Origin: an uncultured Lachnospiraceae bacterium | Lineage (GTDB): Bacteria; Bacillota; Clostridia; Lachnospirales; Lachnospiraceae | Length of the DNA: 18,138 nucleotides | Reading direction: 5' to 3' | Assembly (NCBI GenBank): GCA_910579085.1 | Contig: CAJTRU010000020.1 | Location: forward strand, 38,676-56,813 | Shown here: in pieces, positions 7,614-14,871 of the stretch | Layout: every line of letters starts with the position of its first letter | Position numbering within the stretch: the stretch's first letter is position 1 | The notes under the pieces: model-generated | The model's database searches: none | What the model was told of the DNA's origin: nothing | The model's input: the letters and a program-made list of their open reading frames with translations, nothing else | Translations under genes and position numbers: made by a program

Positions 7614-8096
7614 TTAGAATGCCACATCATATAATTTCCCACACCATGGACACCTCATAGGTTCGTCAGCAAGAATCTCTTCCCATCTTCCAGCTTCCCT
7701 GATCTTCCAGCTTCCTCCACAGTTACAAGCCAGTTTGTGGAGGATTGGTGCTTCTGGATGTTTGATATCAAAAGGCTCTTTATATTCAGCAATACTGTAT
7801 CCATATATGTCATCTGCTTTTCTTGCAAGATTCACCCATTTCTGGTTATGTTCTATACAGTCTTTGCAGGTATGCAATAATTCGTGACACATGGCTGATT
7901 TGAATTCATTCATGCTGACAGATTCCTTTTTAAACATTTCATGTATTCCGATACGATAAGAGATGAAGTTTTTTGTTTCACATATACCAAAAGCATCCAT
8001 CCTCCTCCATCTGATGTCAATAACATATCCAAGTTCAATACCAATCGCCTGCAGTTCTCTCATGCATTCCTGCATTGTTAATCCTATATTTCTCAT
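7614..8096 (-). CDS. SprT-like zinc metalloprotease domain protein, copy 2
   Basis: 160 aa from the ATG at 8096, chosen because GGAGG at 8104-8108 lies 7 nt before it and because the resulting N-terminus (MRNIGLTMQECMREL) matches that of copy 1. The in-frame ATG at 8144 is upstream of this site and is rejected. HELLH is at 71-75 and the probable third His at 83. The first ribbon knuckle is shortened to C124-x-C126 (LACNCGG) where copy 1 has C-x2-C, while the second (C149-x2-C152) is intact, so zinc binding by the ribbon may be changed. It arose by duplication of copy 1 or of a common ancestor; the pair in convergent orientation is unusual. Confidence 0.85.
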   Translation of the reverse strand: MRNIGLTMQECMRELQAIGIELGYVIDIRWRRMDAFGICETKNFISYRIGIHEMFKKESVSMNEFKSAMCHELLHTCKDCIEHNQKWVNLARKADDIYGYSIAEYKEPFDIKHPEAPILHKLACNCGGSWKIREAGRWEEILADEPMRCPWCGKLYDVAF

Positions 8097-8291
8097 CTGG
8101 ACACCTCCCTGCATTAAATATGTATTTTCCTCTTGAACTATCATAACATAAAGTGTTAGAGGACAGGAACAGAGAAAAAGTTTTTGATAAGAATTATAGG
8201 AATTACAAAAATGAAAAAAGAAGAGGAGGACAGGGGTTCTGATTTTTCATAACTGATAATTCTACATACGAAAAAAAGCATTAAAGCTATG

Positions 8292-8380
8292 ACACCTATA
8301 CAGTTTAACATGAATCTCAAATTCCAAATTAATATGTATTTTTTGATTTTACACCTCTAAAGTTTAACATAACTCTCAAA
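8292..8380. repeat. Imperfect 30-bp direct repeat, period 59
   Basis: The stretches 8292-8321 and 8351-8380 agree at 26 of 30 positions; both begin ACACCT and share AGTTTAACAT and CTCAAA. They lie in the gene-free region after the SprT-like pair. The function is unknown. Confidence 0.6.
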
Positions 8381-8520
8381 CCTTTGCAATAAAATTATGA
8401 ATTTTTCGATATGAAAATAAGTTAGAACAAAGTAGGTATTTCTACTAAAATTCTTCTCTTCTTTTTCGCACCTTCTTTATACTTGAAACCAAAAGCATCT
8501 TGTATGAGTTTCTGACAGCT

Positions 8521-8620
8521 CCATACAGGGATTTTTGATATTCGTGCAATAACTTTATGCCTTAAACAATAAAATCCATATATGAGCCTCCTAGAAGCCT
8601 TAAAACCATACTTTAGCATT
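8521..8620. repeat. Dispersed intergenic repeat, segment 1
   Basis: It starts CCATACAGGGATTTT and later has TAAAATCC, ATATGAGCC and AGAAGCCTTA. The same blocks in the same order occur at 16981-17060 (second half) and 17270-17350, and the first block again at 17575. On the minus strand a 65-codon open frame covers it (8422-8619), but the other copies do not keep that frame, so I treat it as repeat rather than gene. Confidence 0.55.
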
Positions 8621-8761
8621 CTTTGTCATCCAATCCATCATTATATAACATATATATTTCTGTATGCCATCCTTTATTATCTTGAATATATCTTTAATGT
8701 ATATCTATAACAGAATCCATATACCAGCTTGTATCATGAAATCTGGATTATGCATATCCAT

Positions 8762-9049
8762 ACCATCAGTAATGTCCTCTCCCACATGTAAGCTTTCATC
8801 CATGCATATAAGCCTTGAGTGATGCAACATACACCTGTAAGACATGCATCATTCCAGAAGAGCCTCCCTAAGCCAGCACATATCCCTGCTAAAAAGAAAA
8901 ATGTAAGCCAGCAGTAATACCTGCAAAGCAGCAGACTGCAATCGTGCGTGTTCCCCTTCTACAGCCTTGGGGCAGGCTGAAAACCATTTGTTGTATACTT
9001 AAAGCCTGCCCCAAGGAATACCTATCAATATATACAGACAAAAATGAAA
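8762..9049. repeat. Long conserved element, copy A
   Basis: Direct repeat of 17872-18138. The last 118 nt (about 8932-9049) differ from copy B at only four positions, all transitions; the upstream part is alignable but more diverged and has small indels. It contains the 14-bp stem at 8965-9016. It ends at AAAATGAAA, after which the copies cannot be compared because the window ends. It lies 430 nt before the surface protein gene at 9479. It may be a structured RNA, a non-autonomous mobile element or decayed short coding sequence. Confidence 0.85.
8965..9016. ncRNA. Stem-loop in copy A, 14 bp perfect
   Basis: CCTTGGGGCAGGCT (8965-8978) pairs perfectly with AGCCTGCCCCAAGG (9003-9016); the loop is 24 nt. 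It is GC-rich in an AT-rich surrounding and identical in copy B, while two of the four differences between the copies fall in the loop. No U-tract follows directly on either strand, so it is not a normal terminator. Transcription is not shown. Confidence 0.5.
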
Positions 9050-9345
9050 TATTACCAAGATTCTAGCATTGTAGAAAACCATATCTTGCAAGGAATCTTT
9101 CAGGTATGGTAGCCCTTGATGCCATATAACATATAGGGTTTGTACAAATTTGGTAAATTATAAAGATATTCTACACAAGTAGATAAATCCAAACCACAAA
9201 TCCTCCTCTTTTTTTACCCCCAAAAATTGTCAAATTAACTCATAATATTCATCTTCCCTTTCACCTATTTTTCTTCCCCGAACTCCCCATTAAAACAACT
9301 AAATTTATACTATCCTTCAACAAAAAACAGCAAAATCATACAATA
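9050..9345. other. Gene-free stretch upstream of the surface protein
   Basis: No coding frame. It includes a TCCTCCTCTTTTTTT tract at about 9200, one of several such tracts in the gene-free parts of the window, and otherwise AT-rich sequence. Confidence 0.5.
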
Positions 9346-9378
9346 TTGTTGATAGTTTTCAACAAAACATGATATAAT
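9346..9378 (+). promoter_or_regulatory. Strong promoter with overlapping inverted repeat, surface protein gene
   Basis: TTGATA (9349-9354), 18-nt spacer, TATAAT (9373-9378) preceded by TGA, so an extended -10 too. The -35 box lies within TTGTTGA-6-TCAACAA (9346-9365), a 7-bp inverted repeat that could be an operator. The transcript would begin about 95 nt before the ATG at 9479. Confidence 0.75.
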
Positions 9379-9478
9379 TGTTAATGCATCTAGTCAATAC
9401 CATTTGCATGAATGGGTTTGGTTTTCGGATAAAAACATTTTATCTATGATTTATAAAACAAAAAAGGAGGAAATTATC

Positions 9479-11107
9479 ATGAAAAACACAATAAAAACAA
9501 ACAAAAAAGAATTAACAGCAGCATTTGCTATTATTTTAATGATGCTGACAGCAATATCAATTGCAAAAATCTTAGGAACTACATTTGCAGACAATACATT
9601 TGAGTATGCAAATGGCGAATATATTATTACAGATGATGCACAGCTGGAGGTACAGTTTACAGGGGTATCAAAAAAAACTGTAACATCAGTTGTTATTCCA
9701 GCAACAATTAAGATTAACGAGCAGAATTATAAGGTAACTGGAATTAAGGCTAATGTTTTGAAAAGCAATAAAAAAGTGAAAAAGCTGACAGTTGGTGAGA
9801 ATGTAAGGGTGATTGGCAAAAAAGCATTCTATGGATGTAAAAATTTGAAAAGCATTACCATTAATACATTCAATTTAAAATCAAAAACTGTTGGTACTGC
9901 AGCTTTTAAGGGTTTAAATGCAAAAGTTGTTGTAACTGTACCAGAGAATAAACTGGCAGCTTACAAGAAGATTTTTAAAGCGAAGGGATTGACTGGTAAG
10001 AAACAGGCAGTGAAAGGGAGGAAAATTGAGACAGAAGAAAAAGAGGATAAGAATGAGGAATTAGACCCAAACCGAGACATCCCATCACCAACAACCATGT
10101 TCACCATAGACGATTATTTCGGATTAATGAGTAATATCAGGGAAGAGGATGGGTATTCTGTAGGAGATTCCATCCCGATTACAGCAGGATTCCAGATGAG
10201 TGACCTTATGTATGGCAAATGGACAACAAGGACAGCAGATGGAAATGGTTTTTGGTTTAGATGTAATAACTGTCAAAAAATGTTTGATAATCAAGATGAT
10301 TATAATCGTAGTGTAGGATATTTGATAGATGGATGTTCAGATACTAGCTATGTTTTCGGACAGGATTATAGCAAACCATTTACAGCATGGCACTGGAATC
10401 CAGATGACAGGGCATGCAGTGCAACATTCCATATTAGATTACCAGAAGGTTTATCTTACAAAGAAGGTTCTCTTAAGATGTTCCGCATGATAAAAAAGGA
10501 AGTTGAAAGCAGTGCATACCATGTAGATGTAAATGGGCAGGATATTTCTATAACAGTAGATAATATCAAAGATACAGCATTTCATCCAGGCCATATTGCA
10601 GATGATATTAGTTTTACTTTAGATACTGAATTAAACAGCAATGCTGCTGCCATTAATACAGTAACAGCCTCTATGTCATATGACAATGGTACAGGTGTAA
10701 AAACTTTAGATATGGGTTCTGCTATCATTTATGCTGCTACAATGAAATTCAGGAACACAGATATAAATGGGAATGATATTAGTGGTGCTAAATTTGCATT
10801 ATACAAATATAAAACCCTGAAGTCTGGTAATGTATATTACGATAAATGGGTAAAAGTCCTTGATAACATTACAGGAAACCCATGTGTCATTGCTGGTCTT
10901 AGCAATGGGAAATACAGGCTGGTACAGACTGCTGCCCCTGATGGGTACAAAAAGATGAGTAACTATGAGTTTAATATCAGTATGTCTGGCAGTGGTGGAA
11001 ATATTGATAACCTTTCTGTAGATGATGGTAACAGATATCCATGGGAATATCCATGGGATATAGATTTGGAAACTGGGGTTGTTAGTACTACTATTGTGAA
11101 TAATTGA
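9479..11107 (+). CDS. Secreted surface protein with BspA-like repeat and SpaA/CnaB-like domain
   Basis: 542 aa. ATG 9479 has GGAGG at 9466-9470 and an 8-nt spacer; a 25-codon extension upstream has none. Residues 1-37 form a signal peptide (cleavage probably after TTFA). A BspA-type leucine-rich repeat lies about 100-130 (VRVIGKKAFYGCKNLKSI), a charged linker near 180-200, a middle domain with C262-x2-C265, and a C-terminal SpaA/CnaB-like pilin domain from about 420 (ISGAKFALYK and LVQTAAPDGY). In CnaB domains a Lys and a Glu form an isopeptide bond; here the corresponding positions are Asn426 and Gln483, so the bond is not expected. There is no LPxTG, hydrophobic tail or charged end, so sortase anchoring is not expected: the protein is released or held by a partner. 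Own promoter and terminator make it a single-gene unit. Confidence 0.85.
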   Translation: MKNTIKTNKKELTAAFAIILMMLTAISIAKILGTTFADNTFEYANGEYIITDDAQLEVQFTGVSKKTVTSVVIPATIKINEQNYKVTGIKANVLKSNKKVKKLTVGENVRVIGKKAFYGCKNLKSITINTFNLKSKTVGTAAFKGLNAKVVVTVPENKLAAYKKIFKAKGLTGKKQAVKGRKIETEEKEDKNEELDPNRDIPSPTTMFTIDDYFGLMSNIREEDGYSVGDSIPITAGFQMSDLMYGKWTTRTADGNGFWFRCNNCQKMFDNQDDYNRSVGYLIDGCSDTSYVFGQDYSKPFTAWHWNPDDRACSATFHIRLPEGLSYKEGSLKMFRMIKKEVESSAYHVDVNGQDISITVDNIKDTAFHPGHIADDISFTLDTELNSNAAAINTVTASMSYDNGTGVKTLDMGSAIIYAATMKFRNTDINGNDISGAKFALYKYKTLKSGNVYYDKWVKVLDNITGNPCVIAGLSNGKYRLVQTAAPDGYKKMSNYEFNISMSGSGGNIDNLSVDDGNRYPWEYPWDIDLETGVVSTTIVNN

Positions 11108-11134
11108 AATTGTTTGTAATATGTTTTAAAAAAA

Positions 11135-11165
11135 AGCCTGCATGCTTCGGTATGTGGGCTTTTTA
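11135..11165 (+). terminator. Intrinsic terminator with TTCG tetraloop
   Basis: AGCCTGCATGC pairs with GTATGTGGGCT around TTCG (three G-U pairs), followed by TTTTT. It closes the surface protein gene. Confidence 0.85.
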
Positions 11166-11267
11166 TATACGATTATCCCATATTATATTAGGCAGGTAAT
11201 TATGGGAAACTTATTCATTTTAATTTGGTGAATGGAGAGGATGCCACAAAGAAAGGGTATAAGGTGT

Positions 11268-11573
11268 ATGATTATAAATAATATTGAAAATGAAAATCAG
11301 ATTGAAGATATACAAAATGTGATGACAGAAGATATTTTTCCAGAAACAGCTGTTTTAGAAGATGAAGTTGAGAGGTTTATAGAACCAGATGCAGAAGACA
11401 TTTTATGGTTTATTCTGAAAAAGGGCGATATGCATTTTAAAATTGGTCTGTCAGATATTTTGATGTGCCTGAAATTTGCAGAAGAACAGGGAGAAGTACC
11501 AAAGTTGCCATTGATGTGGTGGACAAGGATATCCAGTATGTATCCGAAGCTGGATGCTTTTCAGAAGGATTGA
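11268..11573 (+). CDS. Small acidic hypothetical protein (101 aa)
   Basis: Not recognised. I choose the ATG at 11268, with AAAGGG about 10 nt upstream; the ATGs at 11232 and 11241 have no properly spaced site (GGAGAGG abuts the second). The protein is acidic in its first half (IENENQIEDIQNVMTEDIFPE) and ends in a compact part with two Trp (LPLMWWTRISSMYP), probably a helical fold. No signal peptide, membrane segment or metal motif. The stop is 16 nt before the next start, so it heads a three-gene operon that ends at the terminator at 12216. Confidence 0.65.
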   Translation: MIINNIENENQIEDIQNVMTEDIFPETAVLEDEVERFIEPDAEDILWFILKKGDMHFKIGLSDILMCLKFAEEQGEVPKLPLMWWTRISSMYPKLDAFQKD

Positions 11574-11589
11574 AAGGAGAAAAAAAACA

Positions 11590-11910
11590 ATGCATAGATT
11601 TAAGCTTAAGCAGGGCAATGAAAAGTCTTATGAGATTACAAAAGAGAATTTTGAACAGATGACTGGCAGAAGGAAACCATATGTAGAGACAGGGGCAGAT
11701 GGCATAACAAGATATTTTGGCATTTGTCCTGCCTGTGATAATCCCATCCAGTTAATTGGTTTATATAAAAAACTCAAGCATACAGATAATCCATATGGAA
11801 AACATTATAATAAAGATGCAGCCATTGCCATACATAATGAATGGGCATATCAATTCTGTCCATATGCCAGCCATATTTATAATAATGCAGAGAAACTATT
11901 AAAAAAATGA
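11590..11910 (+). CDS. Small zinc-finger-like hypothetical protein (105 aa)
   Basis: ATG 11590 with AAGGAG at 11574-11579 and a 10-nt spacer; earlier starts overlap the preceding gene without a ribosome site. Residues around 49-56 give GICPACDNPIQLIGLY, a zinc-knuckle-like C-x2-C, followed by a Tyr/His-rich stretch (NPYGKHYNK) and a later FCPYASHIY with one Cys. The set of two Cys plus Cys/His could hold a metal ion. The sequence looks like a conserved family in clostridial accessory regions, but I cannot name it. Second gene of the 11268-12161 operon. Confidence 0.75.
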   Translation: MHRFKLKQGNEKSYEITKENFEQMTGRRKPYVETGADGITRYFGICPACDNPIQLIGLYKKLKHTDNPYGKHYNKDAAIAIHNEWAYQFCPYASHIYNNAEKLLKK

Positions 11911-11942
11911 ATTAACTGAATTCGAGAAGAATATTTGTTATT

Positions 11943-12161
11943 TTGCATGAAAGGAGAATTGTAGATGATGAAGTGAGAGAAGAAATCCATTTTCGTTTAT
12001 CTTCCTTGGATGAAAATGATCTTCCTATACAGGAAACAGAGGTGGTTCTGGACATAAATGAGTATAGATTCCCTTGTTTGATACATTCAGAAGAAGCTAT
12101 GAATTATCGAAAAGACGAATTGTTGCAAATCGCAAAACAGCTTATGCCAGATTTACAATAA
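11943..12161 (+). CDS. Small hypothetical protein, start unclear
   Basis: Open frame of about 60-72 codons, acidic, ending KQLMPDLQ; the part from residue 10 on (EEIHFRLSSLDENDLPIQETEVVLDINEYRFPC in content) looks truly coding. The start is a problem: the only clear ribosome site, AAAGGAG at 11950-11956, stands 8 nt before an ATGATG at 11965 that is in another frame and stops after three codons. The TTG at 11943 lies before that site, and the in-frame GTG at 11973 is 16 nt beyond it. A one-base indel near 11970, or a real weak TTG start, would explain it. Third gene of the operon; a terminator follows 54 nt later. Confidence 0.45.
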   Translation: MHERRIVDDEVREEIHFRLSSLDENDLPIQETEVVLDINEYRFPCLIHSEEAMNYRKDELLQIAKQLMPDLQ

Positions 12162-12215
12162 TATAACAAAATATTCAAAAGTTCTTTTTATTCTGAATGG
12201 ATAGTTCATATATAG

Positions 12216-12245
12216 GCTCGTACACATTTGTGTATGGGCTTTTTT
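12216..12245 (+). terminator. Intrinsic terminator of the small-gene operon
   Basis: GCTCGTACAC (12216-12225) pairs with GTGTATGGGC (12230-12239) around ATTT, with two G-U pairs, followed by six T. Confidence 0.85.
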
Positions 12246-12351
12246 GCTGTGTTTTGCCAGCATATCTGCAGGGATTATCTGCTGTTTGCAAATAATTCTG
12301 AAATTTTTCTCAAAATCTTTCTTTTCTCCAATGAAAAAAATACATATTTAT

Positions 12352-12380
12352 TTGGATAAAACAGCAGAAATGCTTTAAAT
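12352..12380 (+). promoter_or_regulatory. Probable promoter of the large surface protein gene
   Basis: TTGGAT (12352-12357), 17-nt spacer, TTAAAT (12375-12380), 34 nt before the GTG start. Each box departs from consensus at one or two positions. Confidence 0.45.
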
Positions 12381-12413
12381 ATAGATAATTTTTCAATAAG
12401 GGGGTAATACAAG

Positions 12414-14672
12414 GTGATTAAATTTTTCAAGAAAGCAGTTTCAGCACTGATGGCATCAATTATGTGTATTCCAGCAGGCATTGTCAATATTGCAGCTGCT
12501 GATGAAAATGATGCAAATACAGTGACTACAGTTAGTCTGTCTGATACTGAAAATGGCTTAATGCAATTTTCTGAAGAATGCATGAAGTCATCTACAGCAA
12601 AGCAAGATGGCTATCAGATGCTACAGGTTGATGAAGATGGGCAGATGAATGAAATTGAAAATGATGGTTCCATTTGGGCTTTTAATGCTGGTGATAAAGT
12701 AGAAGTGGAACTTCTTCCAGACAAAGAATATAATGTAAAGTCATTTACAATTAAGGATTCCAGCAGTGGTGATGTTATGGCACACAAAGAGACCATGGAT
12801 AATGTGTTTTCTTTTGTGATGCCTGCGAAAAGCCTGACTGTAGAAGCAGCTTTCTCGAATTCATCGACTGTCGAAATCGTTCCTGGCGAGGAACTTACTG
12901 ATGGAGGAGAGCTAAGCATAGAGTCTAAATACCATGACCTTACAGAAACATCAGAAATCACACAAGAAGAAGTGGAAGAGGTAATCTTTGACCTTGCAAC
13001 TGAGAGCTACATCAAGGCAAACCTAAACCCTGCCTACATGACAGTAAGTGGCAAGGCTGCACCTGTCGATGCCCTAAGTGTTAAGCACACCCTGTTTGAT
13101 GGCAGGTATGTTGAAGATGGCGACACCATCGACAGTATCATGAACAGTATCGAAGCTGAAGATGCTCCAGACTATGAAAAAAATGAAATGAAGGTTATTT
13201 CGCAGGTCGGAGCTTTATCCTATGTATATGATTTTGATGAAAATAGTGACTATTATGTTACATATGCTAACACAATGATTAAAGATGAAGAATATACAGT
13301 ACAGGACTGGGCATTTGCTTACAATGATTTTAGTGGCCGATCCCTTGATGGCTGTGTATATGATAATGAAACAGGTCTTTTGTATATTCCTAAAGCTTTA
13401 TATGACCAGTTAAATGAAGAGGAAGGTGGAGAAGGGCTTGCAATGATGAGCCTGCAGGTACAGTTCATGCAGGTGTATTATGACAAAGATACAATGGAAG
13501 GGTTATCAGAAACAGAAGTCCCTGATATGCAGTCTGATGTCTGCACAGTCGATGTAAATGAAGATGAATCTGCAATTGATGTCAATACTGACACACAGGA
13601 TATATTTTCACTTGAAACGACAACTACTGTAAGCACAGGAATGGATACCGAAAATCTGAATGTTGCAGTCAATGGTATGATTGTGCCAGAAGAAGTGTAT
13701 GAGTATGATCCTGATACAGGAAGCCTTACAGTTGAAATGAGTCCTGCCTCAGTGGTTTCTGTGGAAGCATGGGAAGGCGAAAAAACTGTACAGGAGCAGC
13801 TTATTGATTTAACAACTGATGATGTGCAGGCACTGACATATAAAGGTATGAAACCTTTAGCGACAGTAAAGTTAAACAGCAAGGCAGCAGTCCAGAAAAT
13901 CACAAAAGACGACAGGATTATGAAACTTTATGGCACTTTAACTTATAAGAATTCTGCTACACATGCAACTGGTAATGAACCTTATTATATTACTGCAGAT
14001 GGTCCTGGTGATTATATGAATGCGAATATAAGGCTTGCGAACTGGCTGACTGATAATGACAGGACATTAAGTTATGCTAATATTAAGCCACACCAGATAG
14101 GTCCTGGTTCAGATATGTATATTGGTTCTAACCTGTCAAACTACAAGCTTGTCAACAAAGACCAGAAATGGATACATAACTATAGCAAATTTTTGAAGAA
14201 GATTAAAATACAGTCAACCTGTATGCATATTGAAAAGGCATATCTTGGTACATCTGGTGCATCAAACAAAGCAAGGTTTAATGTCAGGATTGTTAAGGTA
14301 TGGAAAAGTTCTGTTAAGAAAAAGACAGTTGGCAAAACAACCACATATAAGCAAAATGGATATATAGTGTTTGGCTTATTATCACCAAAGATATGCAAAC
14401 AGACTACCTGTAATCTTTTAAAGGTAAAATTTAATGCATCATGGAAGATAACAACTGGTGATGCCAAAGACCCTTTAAGGTTATTTCTATATAAAGCAGA
14501 GGATGGGGCAGAGGAAGGGACAGAAGAGGATGGGGTTTCAGAATCAATATTCCCATATGCATCCCTTGGAAATGCAACATTCACTGTGAAGTATTATCCA
14601 AATACCGAGTATGCTACTGTAAAGGAAATTGAAAACTCTGGAAAAAAACTAAATGTACATGGACTTTTGTAA
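12414..14672 (+). CDS. Large secreted surface protein, SpaA/VaFE-pilin related, frame interrupted near the 3' end
   Basis: 752 aa in frame 0. GTG 12414 is preceded by AAGGGG and a 9-nt spacer. Signal peptide residues 1-29 (basic MIKFFKK, hydrophobic core, AAA before DEND). The mature part is acidic and Ser/Thr-rich, with a region at about 480-690 rich in Lys and aromatic residues, and near the C-terminus ASLGNATFTVKYYPNTEY, which matches the GAxFTVKYY opening of CnaB-type domains in large clostridial surface proteins. After ENSGKK the frame ends in LNVHGLL and stop, but the -1 frame goes on TKCTWTFVTKDYG, which matches the next strand of that domain family (TRTWVfkT). The gene therefore needs a -1 shift, or is broken. 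No LPxTG or membrane anchor is seen in either frame, so the full family length is not reached. Own promoter; terminator at 14848. Confidence 0.85.
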   Translation: MIKFFKKAVSALMASIMCIPAGIVNIAAADENDANTVTTVSLSDTENGLMQFSEECMKSSTAKQDGYQMLQVDEDGQMNEIENDGSIWAFNAGDKVEVELLPDKEYNVKSFTIKDSSSGDVMAHKETMDNVFSFVMPAKSLTVEAAFSNSSTVEIVPGEELTDGGELSIESKYHDLTETSEITQEEVEEVIFDLATESYIKANLNPAYMTVSGKAAPVDALSVKHTLFDGRYVEDGDTIDSIMNSIEAEDAPDYEKNEMKVISQVGALSYVYDFDENSDYYVTYANTMIKDEEYTVQDWAFAYNDFSGRSLDGCVYDNETGLLYIPKALYDQLNEEEGGEGLAMMSLQVQFMQVYYDKDTMEGLSETEVPDMQSDVCTVDVNEDESAIDVNTDTQDIFSLETTTTVSTGMDTENLNVAVNGMIVPEEVYEYDPDTGSLTVEMSPASVVSVEAWEGEKTVQEQLIDLTTDDVQALTYKGMKPLATVKLNSKAAVQKITKDDRIMKLYGTLTYKNSATHATGNEPYYITADGPGDYMNANIRLANWLTDNDRTLSYANIKPHQIGPGSDMYIGSNLSNYKLVNKDQKWIHNYSKFLKKIKIQSTCMHIEKAYLGTSGASNKARFNVRIVKVWKSSVKKKTVGKTTTYKQNGYIVFGLLSPKICKQTTCNLLKVKFNASWKITTGDAKDPLRLFLYKAEDGAEEGTEEDGVSESIFPYASLGNATFTVKYYPNTEYATVKEIENSGKKLNVHGLL

Positions 14673-14713
14673 CAAAGGATTATGGAGATGCAGGTAGTAA
14701 TTTGTTACAAAAG
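14642..14713 (+). promoter_or_regulatory. Candidate -1 frameshift signal: slippery A7 plus 13-bp stem-loop
   Basis: Frame-0 codons are GGA AAA AAA CTA, giving the heptamer A-AAA-AAA at 14642-14648. CTTTTGTAACAAA (14664-14676) is exactly inverted by TTTGTTACAAAAG (14701-14713), loop 24 nt. The frame-0 stop codon lies within the first arm. The spacer of 15 nt is longer than the usual 5-9. A simple one-base loss in the A-run is the main alternative. Confidence 0.5.
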
Positions 14714-14839
14714 AGGGGGGATGTTGTTGATAGGATATATAATGAGAGTGGTGGAGTTGAGATTACTGGTATAGAATTTAATCCAATAAATATGGATGAT
14801 CCAAGGGATGAAACCTACAGAAAGCAGATAATGATATGA
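14648..14839 (+). pseudogene. -1 frame continuation of the large surface protein (63 codons)
   Basis: From ACT 14648 to TGA 14837 the frame encodes a well-composed sequence beginning TKCTWTFVTKDYGDAGSN and including GGVEITGIEFNPINMDDPRD. It joins seamlessly to the frame-0 product at the A-run and restores similarity to CnaB-type domains. With the shift the product would be about 811-813 aa. It is listed separately because it has no start of its own; it is either reached by frameshifting or is a remnant of a broken gene. Confidence 0.6.
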
Positions 14840-14847
14840 TGAAAAAC

Positions 14848-14871
14848 AGAGGGTTATCCTCTTCTTTTTTT
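14848..14871 (+). terminator. Intrinsic terminator after the -1 frame stop
   Basis: AGAGG (14848-14852), loop GTTAT, CCTCT (14858-14862), then TCTTTTTTT. It lies 8 nt after the -1 frame stop and 175 nt after the frame-0 stop, so the transcript unit fits the longer reading. Confidence 0.7.

Noticed and set aside
8292..8380. CRISPR array
   Set aside because: Only two imperfect copies with a 59-bp period and no cas genes.
8422..8619. 65-codon minus-strand frame
   Set aside because: Lies over the dispersed repeat; the other copies do not keep the frame, and no ribosome site is seen.
8965..9016. Stem of the long repeat as an intrinsic terminator
   Set aside because: The 24-nt loop and the lack of a U-tract on either strand do not fit.
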